A DNA stretch of 55,681 bases from Spiroplasma endosymbiont of Danaus chrysippus (GTDB lineage Bacteria; Bacillota_I; Bacilli_A; Mycoplasmatales; VBWQ01): positions 210,099 through 265,779 of the forward strand of contig NZ_CADDIL010000003.1 in the NCBI RefSeq assembly GCF_902809815.1. The letters run 5' to 3'. A program made the translations under genes and the position numbers. Shown here in pieces: positions 41,764-52,112 of the stretch. Numbering within the stretch: position 1 is the stretch's first letter; the number at the start of each line of letters is the position of its first letter. Below the pieces are notes generated by a model, which was given only the letters and a program-made list of their open reading frames with translations, did not search any database and was not told the DNA's origin.

Positions 41764-41772
41764 GTATTTTTA

Positions 41773-42131
41773 TTAAATCGTATCCAAGTTTGCAATGCGC
41801 CCTGCTATAAAGTCTCATCCAGCTGTCATTTTTGTCTTAATTTTTTACTAATTAATTCGGTTGCAACAGGACCATTACACCAAGATCGATTTTGATAATA
41901 AGGAGGTTTTAATTGTACATCATGAGATTTCATAAGTTCCTCTGGTAGGGGGATATTTTGAAAAAATTGACTTCCTGCACCAACCAATGCTCCTACATCT
42001 GATAAACTGTCTCCTAAAGTATAAAAATTATTTTGAAAATTAGTTGTATTATGATTTGTATTACTTAATGCTGAGATTGTATTTGTCATTAATAAAGAAC
42101 ATGTTGTCATTAATTTTATTAAACTTTTCAT
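41773..42131 (-). pseudogene. Truncated and frameshifted GDSL lipase-like gene
   Basis: ATG 42131 (GGAG upstream) opens with a signal-peptide-like MKSLIKLMTTCSLLMTNTIS and the GDSL motif FYTLGDSLSDVGALVG, whose Ser is the SGNH-hydrolase nucleophile, then PYYQNRSWCNGPVATELI. The frame ends at 41805 after 108 residues. In the next frame KMTAGWDFIAGRIANLDTI continues in family-like style until a stop at 41773. The protein is therefore shifted and stops where the phage block begins; the Gly, Asn and Asp/His blocks of the family are missing. Confidence 0.7.
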
Positions 42132-42390
42132 AGGTATTTATTCTCCTTTTCATTTATTTCTAGTTTCTAATATAATGATATATTTTGGTATATATTTTTC
42201 TTTTTAATTTAAGTTTATAACTGAAAAAATTAATATACAATAAAAAATGTTTAATGTTAATTATTTTAAAAAATAAATATTTTTATAAGAGTTAGTTGTA
42301 AGTTTTAATTATTTATTTTGTAATGTATAATTTTGTGTAAAAATAATTATTAAATCTTTGATAATACTTGTTTTTTTAAATAAGTTTCTA

Positions 42391-42396
42391 TATAAT
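42391..42396 (+). promoter_or_regulatory. -10 element of the rplM-rpsI operon
   Basis: TATAAT gives a leader of about 50 nt containing GTAGTCCCGGTAAAAATTAC, with a short GTAA/TTAC pairing, before AAGGAG. This might be a small L13-type leader but the structure is weak. The remaining sequence from 42132 to 42390 shows nothing else. Confidence 0.5.
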
Positions 42397-42452
42397 TATT
42401 AATGCTTTAAGCAATGTAGTCCCGGTAAAAATTACACTGTAAGGAGAAAAAA

Positions 42453-42893
42453 ATGCGTCAAACAACAATGAATTTCAGTAACATTGAAAAAAAGTGATAT
42501 GTTATTGATGCCAGTGGTTTAATTTTAGGACGTCTTGCAACTAAAGTTGCAATGATATTGCGTGGTAAAAATAAACCTTCATTTACACCACATTTAGATT
42601 GTGGAGATTATATCATTATTATTAATGCAAACAAAATTAAATTAACAGGTAATAAATTACAAGATAAGAAGTATTATAACCATTCACAATATCCTGGTGG
42701 ATTACGTGTACGTAATGCACAAAGTATGATTGCTAAAGATGCTTCTGAATTAGTAGAGATAGCGATTAAAGGTATGCTACCAAATACTACCTTAGGTCGT
42801 AAGCAATTTACACATCTTCATGTTTATAACCATGATCAACATCAACATCAAGCCCAAAACCCCAAAGTTTTAATATTAGGCCAAGAGGAGTAG
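42453..42893 (+). CDS. rplM: Ribosomal protein L13
   Basis: The 146-residue protein has the L13 segments [46 protein letters not shown] and [18 protein letters not shown]. It is an early-assembling large-subunit protein. AAGGAG precedes the ATG. It is paired with rpsI 6 nt downstream, the usual bacterial arrangement. Confidence 0.96.
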
Positions 42894-42899
42894 ACTTTT

Positions 42900-43307
42900 A
42901 TGACAACATCTAATAAACCCGTAACTTATTCAAGTTCAGGCGGACGTAAAACGTCAACTGCCCGTGTTCATTTAAAAAATACTAGTCAATCAAAAATATT
43001 AATTAATGGTTTTGAGCCTTTAAAATATTTAGAACAAGAAATCTTAGTTCAAGATATGTTATTGCCTTTAAAAGTAACTAATACGTTAGAAAACTTTGAT
43101 ATTAATATCAAAGTTGAAGGCGGCGGAAGAACTGGTCAAGCTGGTGCAGCACGTTTAGCTTTATCTAATGTTTTAGTTAAGGTGTCAGAAGATTATCGAG
43201 CATTATTAAGACAATTTGGATTATTAACTCGTGATGCACGTAAAAAAGAACGTAAAAAATATGGTTTAAAAGCAGCCAGAAAAGCACCGCAGTTTTCAAA
43301 ACGTTAA
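42900..43307 (+). CDS. rpsI: Ribosomal protein S9
   Basis: The 135-residue protein has SSGGRKTSTARVHL, GGGRTGQAGAARLALS and the C-terminal KKYGLKAARKAPQFSKR that reaches the P-site tRNA. The ribosome binding site lies in the end of rplM. A terminator follows. Confidence 0.96.
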   Translation: MTTSNKPVTYSSSGGRKTSTARVHLKNTSQSKILINGFEPLKYLEQEILVQDMLLPLKVTNTLENFDINIKVEGGGRTGQAGAARLALSNVLVKVSEDYRALLRQFGLLTRDARKKERKKYGLKAARKAPQFSKR

Positions 43308-43313
43308 TATAAT

Positions 43314-43340
43314 AAAAAAAGAGTCTCAGACTCTTTTTTT
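43314..43340 (+). terminator. Terminator of the rplM-rpsI operon
   Basis: AAAAAAAGAGTC / GACTCTTTTTTT with a three-base loop, directly after rpsI. From 43341 to 43480 nothing is recognisable. Confidence 0.85.
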
Positions 43341-43487
43341 ATTACTATTATCTAATATTTTTTTTATTATTATAGCATTACTAGAATTCTATATATTATT
43401 TTTGTTTATAATTTACTTTTTTATTTATATAACTTTCTTTTTTTAAAATTTGTATTTCTTTAAATAAATTAGAGGTGTTTTTATTAT

Positions 43488-43513
43488 GGTGGGGTGGTTG
43501 GTGGTTGGTGGTT
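43488..43513 (-). repeat. G-rich heptamer array at the IS right end
   Basis: GGTGG followed by three GGTGGTT units next to AGCCC. With the GG-runs every two to three bases it could form a two-layer G-quadruplex. It follows AGAGGTG and overlaps an ATG at 43486. Copy 4 has a similar ATGGTGGGGTGGTGGTGGTT array. Confidence 0.85.
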
Positions 43514-43549
43514 AGCCCTAAATACTGGACCACTTTTGGATAGACAGTT

Positions 43550-44527
43550 TTAAATTTTTATTTGTGAAATTGGTGGTTTTAGAAATTTAGAATGTATTCT
43601 TTCGTAATTATAAAACATAATATATTGGTTTACATCATTTATAGCTTCATTGAGAGAAAAATATTGATTTGAACCTTTAGGTAGTCATTCTTGAGATAAA
43701 TGAGAAAATCAGTTTTCAGATATTACATTGCCACCAATATCATAAGGTTGTTTTTTGCTTAAAATTATTTGCTTATCAGCAGCTCAATTTGTGATGTCTT
43801 GACAATAAAATTCGTTGGCGTTATCTGAGTGTAAAATAACGTTTTTTACTTGGTTTCAAGAGAATTGTTGATTTATTTTTTCAAGTGCAGGAAGAATTAA
43901 ATCTTGATAGGATTTGTTTGAACATGTATTATAGCTTACAATATTATTTGAATAAAAATCAATAATTACAAAAAGATATAATCAACCTTCTTTAGTATTT
44001 ATTTGTTTAGTGTCCATTGATCAAATTTGATTTGAAGAGGTTGTACTTTTATAATCTTTGTTTACTTTATCCATTGTAGGTATTCACTTATTTGGATTTT
44101 TTTTGTTTTTAGGATAGTTATTTTTAGTTTGTTTTAATCCTTGAAGATTGTGATCTTTCATAATTTTTCGCATTTGTTTTGTTGATAATTCTAGATTTAA
44201 AATAATATGTTTGTATTGTTTTAATCATTCTTTAAATGCTGAAAAAATTCGTAAATAGCCATAAATTTGTCCTTTTCTTGTAAAATGAAATTCAAGTAAA
44301 AGTTGGCATAATTCTTGATATTTATGTGTACAATTACTAATTTGATTTTTTTCTTTTTTAATAGGGTTTTGTTTGTTTTTTACAAAATAATATGTTGATC
44401 GGTTTAGTTGAAGATGTTGGCAAAGATATCTAATTGAATATTGGTTTTTGCTATCATCAATAATTTGAATTTTTTGTTTGATATTTAACTTGTTAATTAC
44501 TAATGCTATTTGTTTAATTTTATCCAT
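43550..44527 (-). CDS. IS3-like DDE transposase
   Basis: Intact 325-residue copy with the D-D-35-E triad and Trp at residue 273, ATG at 44527 preceded by AAAGGA. Confidence 0.9.
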
Positions 44528-44631
44528 TATTAAAAATCCTTTCATGTCAAAATTAGTGTTAATTGTATAACACAATTGTTTTTCGAATACATTCAAGTTT
44601 TTTTTAAATTAATGGTCTAGTAAAAAGGGCT

Positions 44632-44645
44632 AAGTAGCAAGTAGC
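44632..44645 (-). repeat. Two tandem heptamers at the IS left end
   Basis: AAGTAGC occurs twice between the IS core and the neighbouring gene fragment. Confidence 0.9.
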
Positions 44646-44834
44646 AAAGGTGGATTATATAAGTCATCTGATGGTGGTATTACTTTTACTGAAGTATTTG
44701 GTTGAAATAAAGATTATGGTGCGGTAGTAAGTTTATTACCTGCAGATAATAATTTATATATTGGAAGCAAAAACTATAGTGATAAAACTAATCAAAATTA
44801 TCAAGGGAAGTTATTTTTTAAAAGAATAAAATAA
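44646..44834 (+). pseudogene. C-terminal fragment of a BNR-repeat-like protein
   Basis: An open frame with no start reads KGGLYKSSDGGITFTEVFGW, containing an Asp-box (S-x-D-G-G-x-T-F) as in sialidase-type beta propellers, then AVVSLLPADNNLYIGS and a stop at 44834. The upstream part of the gene is absent on the other side of the IS3-like element, so sequence was probably lost there. Such proteins are usually cell-surface proteins; the function here cannot be stated. Confidence 0.55.
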
Positions 44835-44934
44835 AATTATTAAAAAAATAAAAAATATTATAATAAAAATATTATAATATTTAGAAAATATTTAGTTTTT
44901 AAAATATTAATAATATAAAGTATATTAATAAAAA

Positions 44935-45357
44935 TTAATGAACATAGTAATTATTAATAATTTCACAATTTTCGATTGCATCTCAAAAATTATTATTTTT
45001 TTCTTTTATTTTAAAAATAAAAATAATTACTATGAATAGAAATACTGTATATAATAAAATTGGACCGATAATTATACAAAAGATAACTCCAATCTGTAAT
45101 TGAATTCAAGGATAGTAATTATCAGGAAAATGATTTAAGTTACATAAAGAACTTGCCGAAGTGCTAATAGTATAACTTAAACCAAAATGTTTTAATATTG
45201 TATATCCATCTTTAAAATTTGAATGATATTGTTCCTTATTATCTAATTTAAAATAAAAGTTACTAAATCAAATTAAGTATAAACCAGTAATTGTAATTAA
45301 AACCGTGATTGCAAATAATATTATAGTTGTTAATTGTAATATTTTAACTTTTTTCAT
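44935..45357 (-). CDS. Two-helix membrane protein, unknown
   Basis: The 140-residue protein has a first helix (ILQLTTIILFAITVLITITG), an extracellular-looking loop of about 55 residues with one Cys, a second helix (IGVIFCIIIGPILLYTVFLF) and a short polar tail. ATG at 45357 follows AGAGG. Two TGA codons are Trp. Not recognised. Confidence 0.65.
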
Positions 45358-45422
45358 TTTGATACCTCTTTAAATATAAAAAAACATTTTTAGATAATAA
45401 AAATAATAAGTTAAGAACTATA

Positions 45423-45680
45423 TTATTTTGATTTATTAATTTGATTCAATATTCTACTTGCATCTAAATTAAATGGTATTACAATAATTTCATAGTGAAT
45501 AATTTCGCGATTAGGATATCCAAATTTTGTCACTATTTCTTTAAAACTTAGATGAAATAGTGTTGCTAATTCTATTGTTTCAAATGCTTTATATTTTATG
45601 TCATCACTTTGATTTGTTTTATATTTTAATAAATAAATTTCTTTGAGTTTTATTTTCATTTCATTTTTATTGCCATTCAT
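45423..45680 (-). CDS. Hypothetical protein
   Basis: The 85-residue soluble protein starts MNGNKNEMKIKLKEIYLLK after AGAGGT; a longer frame begins 33 nt upstream but lacks a binding site. It has FETIELATLFHLSFKEIV, helix-turn-helix-like, and the beta strand IIHYEIIVIPFNLD. It may be a small DNA-binding protein, but no family is evident. Confidence 0.6.
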   Translation of the reverse strand: MNGNKNEMKIKLKEIYLLKYKTNQSDDIKYKAFETIELATLFHLSFKEIVTKFGYPNREIIHYEIIVIPFNLDASRILNQINKSK

Positions 45681-45802
45681 TTTTTTACCTCTCAAGCTTA
45701 TATAATTTAACAAAAAATTATATATAAATTATATCATTTTACTTAATTCATATTTAGTATTATTTATTAAAAAATTTTAATAAATATACAATAAAAATAT
45801 GA

Positions 45803-45964
45803 TTATGAAAACGTAGGTGATTTTGCAATAATATCATTATTAATTTTCTCTATATTCTCATTCTCATTTATATTTTTTATATCATCATCATTTAGTGTTG
45901 CTTCTTTTCCTAAATTTTGATTTCATTTTTCTATTTTTAAGATATGTATTTTAATCTTTGTCAT
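45803..45964 (-). CDS. Small acidic hypothetical protein
   Basis: The 53-residue frame starts after AAGAGGGG at ATG 45964 and reads MTKIKIHILKIEKWNQNLG, then an Asp/Asn/Glu-rich tail ending SPTFS. The strong ribosome binding site supports expression; the function is unknown. Confidence 0.5.
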
Positions 45965-46093
45965 TCTGAATCCCCTCTTAATAAAAAACCTTGTATGAAT
46001 AAATTATACAAAAAATTTTTTTTACTTTTAAAAATATAAATTTTTATTATAAGAATATTAAATAAAAATTAAATAAAATATTGTTATTATATA

Positions 46094-46122
46094 TTGCAAT
46101 CGTGCTTGAACAAATATATAAT
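46094..46122 (+). promoter_or_regulatory. Promoter of tRNA-Ile
   Basis: TTGCAA (46094-46099) and TATAAT (46117-46122) are 17 bp apart, placing the transcription start about 10 nt before the tRNA. Confidence 0.65.
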
Positions 46123-46140
46123 ATCTCTGTTGCTCTTTTT

Positions 46141-46217
46141 GGGACTATAGCTCAGCTGGTTAGAGCGCACGCTTGATAAGCGTGAGGTCGATGGTTCAAG
46201 TCCATTTAGTCCCACCA
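46141..46217 (+). tRNA. tRNA-Ile (GAT)
   Basis: The 77-nt cloverleaf has acceptor stem GGGACTA / TAGTCCC, D-arm AGCTCAGCTGGTTAGAGC, anticodon loop CTTGATAAG with anticodon GAT, T-loop GGTTCAAGTCC and an encoded CCA end. It reads AUC/AUU codons. It stands alone with its own promoter. Confidence 0.96.
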
Positions 46218-46331
46218 TTATATGTGAAATTATGAAACAAACAGTTTTCTTTATTTTTTTTTATTTAAATCAAATTAAAAATTATAATAAAGATGTAAAT
46301 CAATTGATTTATTAAGAATATAAAAAGTTAT

Positions 46332-46382
46332 ATTAAAAACCTATGATTAATCAGATATTTTAATTAGTGATAGGTTTTTAAT
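46332..46382. terminator. Long hairpin after tRNA-Ile
   Basis: ATTAAAAACCTAT (46332-46344) pairs with ATAGGTTTTTAAT (46370-46382); the inner part can also pair partly. It may end the tRNA transcript. From 46218 to 46520 nothing else is clear. Confidence 0.6.
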
Positions 46383-46520
46383 AATTGTTATTTTTTTTAG
46401 TATGTTTTATATTATTAATTTTTTTTATTTTTGAATTATAAATTAATATATAGTATATCAGTATATTAGTATTAAGTATATTAACCATATAGTAATTATT
46501 ATATTTAAGTAGTTAGGACA

Positions 46521-47615
46521 ATGAGTATGAAAAAACAAGAAATATTAAAACCAGTTATTAATAGTTCTTTAGTTGAAGATGATGTTAATGCTAAATCAAA
46601 AGAAAAACATAAATTTCTAAATTTTATTAAATCATATTTTAAAAACTGACGTAATCATTATAACCGTAATGTAATAGTTAATCCCGAAGATGCTCAATAT
46701 GCAGTTTTAATTCGTGATTTTACTAAACAGTTTAAAAAATTTAAAGCTGTTGATAATGCTATTATTAAAGTTAAAAAAGGTACTATTCATGGTTTTATTG
46801 GTCCAAATGGATCAGGTAAAACTACTACTATTAAGTGTTTAATTAGCGCTATGGTTGAAACACACGGTGATTTAATTATTCATGGTAAGCGTTCATGAAC
46901 AGTTGAAGCAAAAAAACAAGTAGGTTATATTCCAGAAGCTGAAAGATTTCCTAAACGAATTACTACTTATGATTATTTAATTTCAATGGGACAAATTAGT
47001 GGTTTGAAATATAAAATTGCTAAGGAAAAGACAGAAATGATTTTAAAGGAATTAGATTTATGGAAATTTAAAAAACGCAACCCTAATGCTTATTCTTCGG
47101 GTATGAAGAAAAAGGTGTTATTAGCACAATCACTATTAAATAATCCAGATGTCTTAATTTTAGATGAACCAGCCGCTAATCTTGATCCAACAGCAAGAAC
47201 AGAACTGTTTAATGATTTAAGAAAGCTTCGTGAACAAGGTAAAACTGTTTTTATTTCATCACATATTTTATCTGAATTACAAAATTTAGCCGATGAAGTT
47301 ACTGTTTTAAATTATAGTAAAGTTGTTTATACAGGATTGGTTAATAAAACTGATTCATTATATGAAATAAGTTCTAATAATAACAATAATAAATTAATGA
47401 AGTTATTAATAGATAAAAAATTTTCAGTAGATGTTAATGAAAATCGTTTATTGGTAAATATTAAAACTGAAGCACAAGTTGCAGAAGTATTAGCAATTGC
47501 TTTAAGTGCTAATATCATCATTACTTATTTAAAACCATATACTGTTGATTTGCAAACAATGTATGAACGAATTGTTATGGAAGCTAATGATAAAAATAAG
47601 AAGGAAGAAAAATAA
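46521..47615 (+). CDS. ABC transporter ATP-binding protein
   Basis: The 364-residue protein has a polar N-terminal extension of about 65 residues and then an ABC domain with Walker A GPNGSGKTT, signature YSSGMKKKVLLAQSL, Walker B VLILDEPAANLDP and the H-loop SSHILSE. This is the subfamily that pairs with ABC-2 permeases for export (drug, lipid or bacteriocin-type cargo; substrate unknown). Its stop overlaps the permease start (TAATG), so the two are translationally coupled. ATG 46521 and ATG 46527 are both possible starts. Confidence 0.93.
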
Positions 47616-49027
47616 TGCCAATATTTCGTTATACTTTTAAAAAGATGATTGCTACTCCTTCAACTTGAATTATTTTTATTATAACTTTAATTTTTCTTGC
47701 TTTATCTTGGTCTTTAATTTCGTTATTTGTGGGTTCTGAAGCAATAAAACAATTAACTTATGATCAAGCATTAAATTTTTATGTACCACAATGAAAAGTA
47801 TTATCATTCTCGGTACTTTTATCAATTATGATTTTTGTATTTATTTCAGTTAAAGCAACACAAGTTTTTCGTAATGAAATTGATGATGGTACTTTATTGA
47901 TTTTAGTATCAAAGCCAGTTAGTAGAACTAGAATTTGAGCTGAAAAGTTATTATCTTTACAAGTGGTAATTATTTTATATTTATTTTTATCTATTTTTAT
48001 TGCTAGTTTTGTCATTACTATTCCTGGCATTGGTAGCTCAACTATTTATAGTGCGGTATTTCCTTATTTATGAATTTTGTTTGGTGTTGCTATTATTTTT
48101 GATTTAATTATTTCTTCAATTGCTATTTTATTTTCATTAATTTTAAATGCTAAGGCTTTAGTTGCAATTATGATTGGAATGGCTGCTTTATTCAATATTT
48201 TTGCGTCATTAATTAATGGTTTAGTAACATTTGATCCTACATATTATGTTGTTTCACAGTCATTAGCAGTTTATAATAATGTAAAAGCTAAATTAGATAA
48301 AACTGATATTGATTGAATTAATGACGTATATAGAAAAGACCCAACAACTACTATTGAGTCTATTCAAAAGGCTATGTTTAGTATTTACGATACATATATT
48401 AAAGAAGTTAAGTATCCTAATAATTATGATTATCAAAAAGAACAAACAATAGTATTAGCAATTAAGAATGGTAGTACTAGTACTCCACCAACTGCTGATG
48501 CTCCTAAGGACTTAGTTACTCATATTTACAATATTAGTAATGCTTTTCGTCAATGAAAAGAACAAAGTTTTGAAGAATTAATGACAGGTAAAAAAGTTGG
48601 ACTAGATAACCTTCGTTCCAAAAGATCAAATGGTGTTGGTAGCAATAATGTTGATTATTCAGTAAATCTTATGATTACAGGTTTAAATACATCTCTTTCT
48701 CAATCACAATATGATGCTCTTAATACTAAGACATCACAAGTTAAAGCAATGCGTTATTTAAATATTTTTTATCAATTAAAATATATTTGAGATGGAATAT
48801 CGACTGAACAAAGTTCAATCTTTGCTTATCCAAGTGAGTATGCTATGACAGCAGATCCTTATTTAGTTAGTTTTAATAAAGTTAACACAAATTATCAAGT
48901 TGATACCAATAAAGCAACTAATAGTAAAATTCTTAATTTTCCAGTTTTATTGACTGTGTATGTTTTGCTTGGTATTGGTTTATTTTGTGCTTCATGATTA
49001 GTATTTAATCGTAGAGATTTTACTTAG
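47615..49027 (+). CDS. ABC-2 type transporter permease
   Basis: The 470-residue protein has five or six membrane helices: one near the start (WIIFIITLIFLALSWSLISL), several from residue 65 to 200, including VFRNEIDDGTLLILVSKPVSR, a segment typical of ABC-2 permeases, and one at the C-terminus. A large extracellular loop of about 230 residues, rich in Asn/Thr/Ser, precedes the last helix, longer than in most relatives. It forms the membrane part of the exporter with the preceding ATPase. Confidence 0.88.
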
Positions 49028-49089
49028 CAGTTTAGTATCTTTTATAAAAAATTTCAAACCTCATTATTTAAATGATGTAAAATTATTAT

Positions 49090-49095
49090 TATAAT
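49090..49095 (+). promoter_or_regulatory. -10 element of the MATE gene
   Basis: TATAAT lies 30 nt before the ATG at 49126, with AAGGG as ribosome binding site. Confidence 0.5.
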
Positions 49096-49125
49096 ATAGA
49101 GCAAATTAATGATAAGGGTGAAATT

Positions 49126-50949
49126 ATGAAAATTAGTGGATTTAAAATTAATAATAGAACAAATCCACATAAAATTAGTAATTTTTTTGCTACTAAAAAA
49201 TGGTATTTATTAGCATTAATGATTATTATTCCGGCAGTATTGCAACAAATATTATCAGCATCAATGAATTTACTGGATAATATTATGGTTGGAGAATTAA
49301 AGGATAGTTTTATTAGTGATTTAAAGCCAATGAATGAACATATTAGGGATATTTTTACTTCATTAGGACTTTGAGATAATTGAAGTTGATGAAAAGATAA
49401 TGGTTTAGAACATTTTTATCATTTGCAATGTTCAGCAGGACAAATTGCTGTTTCGGGAGTTACTGCTTCTAATCAAATTTTTGTTATTATTTATGCCGTT
49501 ATGGGAGGTTTTATCAACGGTGTTAGTATTTTTGGTTCTCAATTTTATGGAGCTGGAAGATATGGTTCTTTAAGACAAACAGTAAGAATGAGAATTATTT
49601 TTGGATTTTTAATTGGAGTGATAGTTATTATTTTATCTTATACAGTGGGTGAATATTTAATTTCTTATACTACTAGTCCTAGTAGTGCATTGGATAAATT
49701 TAATCAATTATGTGCTGCTAAAGGATTAACTCTTAATGATATTAATGAGTTAAAGGATATTTTAAATTATAATCATGCTTTTGATGAAAATTCACTTATT
49801 GATTTTATGAATGTTCATAATATTGATAAAAACGATCCCCAATTTGTACAAATTATTTTACGTTATTATGAATTTCATTCAGCATCTTTAGCAACAGCAC
49901 AAGGTATTGATTATAATCAATGAATTGTTTTTTCTTATCCATTGTTAGGAATAAACTTTGCTTTTATTTCAGTATTTCGTGAAACAAAACGTGGTTATAT
50001 TCCATTAATATTAACTTTTGTTTCAGTATTTATTAACTTTTTATTAAATTTATTATTAATTAATGGTATTGGTGCGGTTGCAGGAATTGGAGCACGAGGT
50101 TCAGCAGTTGCTACTTTAACAGCGAGAATTGCTCAGTTGGCATTAATTAGTAGTTTTATTATATGAAAGAAATATGAATTTCAACCAAAAGTTTTGAAAA
50201 TGTTTAAGATTAGGGGTGATTTATTTAAAAAAATTATAATTAAAACATGGCCATTAATGTTAAATGATTTATTATTTGCAGTTGCTACGACAATGATTAT
50301 TAGATTAATTTCGCAATGAAGCTTTGAAGCATTAAGTGGTTCGGCAATTGCTTCCACGATTAATACCATGTTCTATACTTTATATATTGGATTTGGTATT
50401 GCTTCTTCGGTGTTAATTGCCAATCGTTTAGGTGCCGATGATTTGATTGGTGCTAAATATAATGCTAAACATTTAATTAGGTTAGGCTTTTTTGTTTCAT
50501 TATTTTTTGCTGGCTTATTAGTTTTATCTTCATTTTTTTTACCACAATTATTATTTAATGCAACAACAGAAGCCTTACGAATTTCTAGTTGAATGATGCG
50601 TGTTGATGCTATAGTTTTTAGTGCTTATACTATTTTGTATACTTGTATTTATGCATTTCGTGCTGGTGGCTTAGCAATTACTGTTTTACTTGTTGATAGT
50701 TGTTTTACTTGATGTTTTTCAATATTAATTTTATTTATTGAGGTACATTATAGTCCTTTAGATATTGTTTATATTTATGCTATTATGCGTTCTTGTGATG
50801 TTATTAAGATGATTATTGCTTTATTTATTTATCATCGTGGTAAATGAGTAAGAAATTTAGCAAGTAGTATGAATAAAGTATATCCAGAATCTCCACCAGT
50901 AATTGATATACCAAAAGCAAAAGATAAAGTTGATATTGCTAATTTCTAA
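49126..50949 (+). CDS. MATE-family efflux transporter
   Basis: The 607-residue protein has 12 or so membrane helices in two homologous halves. MATE-typical segments are IIPAVLQQILSASMNLLDNIMVG near the start, GGFINGVSIFGSQFYGAGR, and in the second half GFGIASSVLIANRLGADDL. It exports organic cations or drugs using a Na+ or H+ gradient; the substrate cannot be read. Two polar insertions (residues about 60-110 and 185-260) make it longer than the usual 450 residues. A short soluble tail ends the protein. Confidence 0.9.
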
Positions 50950-50964
50950 AGATTGAAAATTTAT

Positions 50965-51885
50965 TTAAATATGTTTAATTTTACCTATTTTTTCTCTTTG
51001 TTTAGTTGGCTTTATTCTTTGCTTATAATTTTTTGTTGCAATATCATTTTCATATTTACGTAGTGTTTGTTCTCAAGGGATGTCTTTTTATTTTTGTTTA
51101 TTAATAGGGTTAGATATTTGTGGTTTTGGTTGTATTTTAGAGGTACTGAAATATCTGAATTTAAAGAATCTGTTGATGTAGATTTTGAATTAAAGCCTTC
51201 ATCACTACTGTTGGATAATAATTGTTTTTCCAAATCATAAATTTTTTCAGTAAGTTGAAATATTTCTGATTCAAATTGTTCAACCATTTGCTCATTGACT
51301 TCGACAATTGTTTCTTTTTCTTGCTGTTCTTTTTGATTTATTAAATCAATTAATAAATTATTGTTATTATTTAACAAATTATTTTTATCTTCTAATAATT
51401 TGTTTTCACGTTCAGTTATTTGATTAATATTAGTTATTAAATTTGCATATTTTGTTTGTTTTTTAATATAATTTGAATTTAAAATATTAATTTTTTGTTG
51501 ATTATTTAATTTTGTTTTTTAAGTAATTCACAATTTATTTCTTCTGTTTCAATTAAATTATTAATACTTTTATTTTTATTTATTTTTCCAAATGAAAAAA
51601 GATTAATAAAAAAATTTTTAATTTTGTTAATTTTTTGTTCCTTTAATTTATAGATTCGAATATTAAATTGAAATACTTTATCTTCTATTTTTTTTATTTT
51701 GTTTAATTCAAAATTGAATAGTTTTTTGATAATTATTAATTTCTTTTTCAATTTTCTCACTTTTTTCAATAAGTTTTATTTTTTTCCTTTTAAATTTAGT
51801 AATTGTTTTTTATTTTTTCTACAGTTTCATAATTTATTACATATGCTTTGTTAGTAAATATTTGTTCTTTTTTAATTATTTTCAT
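50965..51885 (-). pseudogene. Coiled-coil protein gene with several frameshifts
   Basis: ATG 51885 (MKIIKKEQIFTNKAYVINYE) starts after an AAAGGGGG site; the coding signal then jumps frame at A tracts near 51810, 51725, 51535, 51135 and 51105. Joined, it is a Lys/Glu/Asn-rich coiled-coil protein of about 300 residues with segments KIEDKVFQFNIRIYKL, ITERENKLLEDKNNLL, FESEIFQLTEKIYDLEKQ and the C-terminal WEQTLRKYENDIATKNYKQR ending GKIKHI at 50965. Five or more slips exclude a working gene. No family is recognised. Confidence 0.65.
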
Positions 51886-52112
51886 TTTGTCCCCCTTTTA
51901 AAATAAAAACCTATTTGTTAAAAAATAAAACAATAGGTCAAAAACTATATCTTTAGTTTACAAGTATTATATCTAATATTTTTTTGTAAACGAGAAATTA
52001 CTTTATTTGTAATATTTATTATAAGAAATTATTTTAGTAATAAAATGAAATATTAAATTTTATTAAAATCAATATTTGTGATAGTATTATTAATAATTTA
52101 ATATAAGTGGTT

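Larger units (their letters stand above)
19509..41766 (+). mobile_element. Tailed-phage-like element (provirus or phage remnant)
   Basis: The block contains terminase, portal-like, capsid-like and scaffold-like genes on the plus strand and a transposase-like gene plus a small-gene cluster on the minus strand. Its codon and residue use (Asn, Ile, Lys-rich, almost only TGA for Trp) is uniform and differs from the flanks. The left limit lies between the remnant stop at 19283 and the promoter at 19509; the right limit lies between the hairpin at 41763 and the truncated lipase. No flanking direct repeat was found by eye, so both limits are approximate. Three IS256 copies inside, a split portal and a frameshifted terminase suggest it cannot now make virions. 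Confidence 0.8.
43493..44645 (-). mobile_element. IS3-like insertion sequence, copy 3
   Basis: It is bounded by the GGTGGTT array on one side and two AAGTAGC units on the other (44632-44645), with an intact transposase. The outer limit on the left is uncertain by about 5 bp because the array ends in a partial unit. On its right it abuts a BNR-like gene fragment. Confidence 0.85.

Noticed and set aside
19284-41850. att-type direct repeats flanking the phage block
   Set aside because: No shared non-A/T-run sequence was found by eye between the two edges; a computed comparison would be needed.
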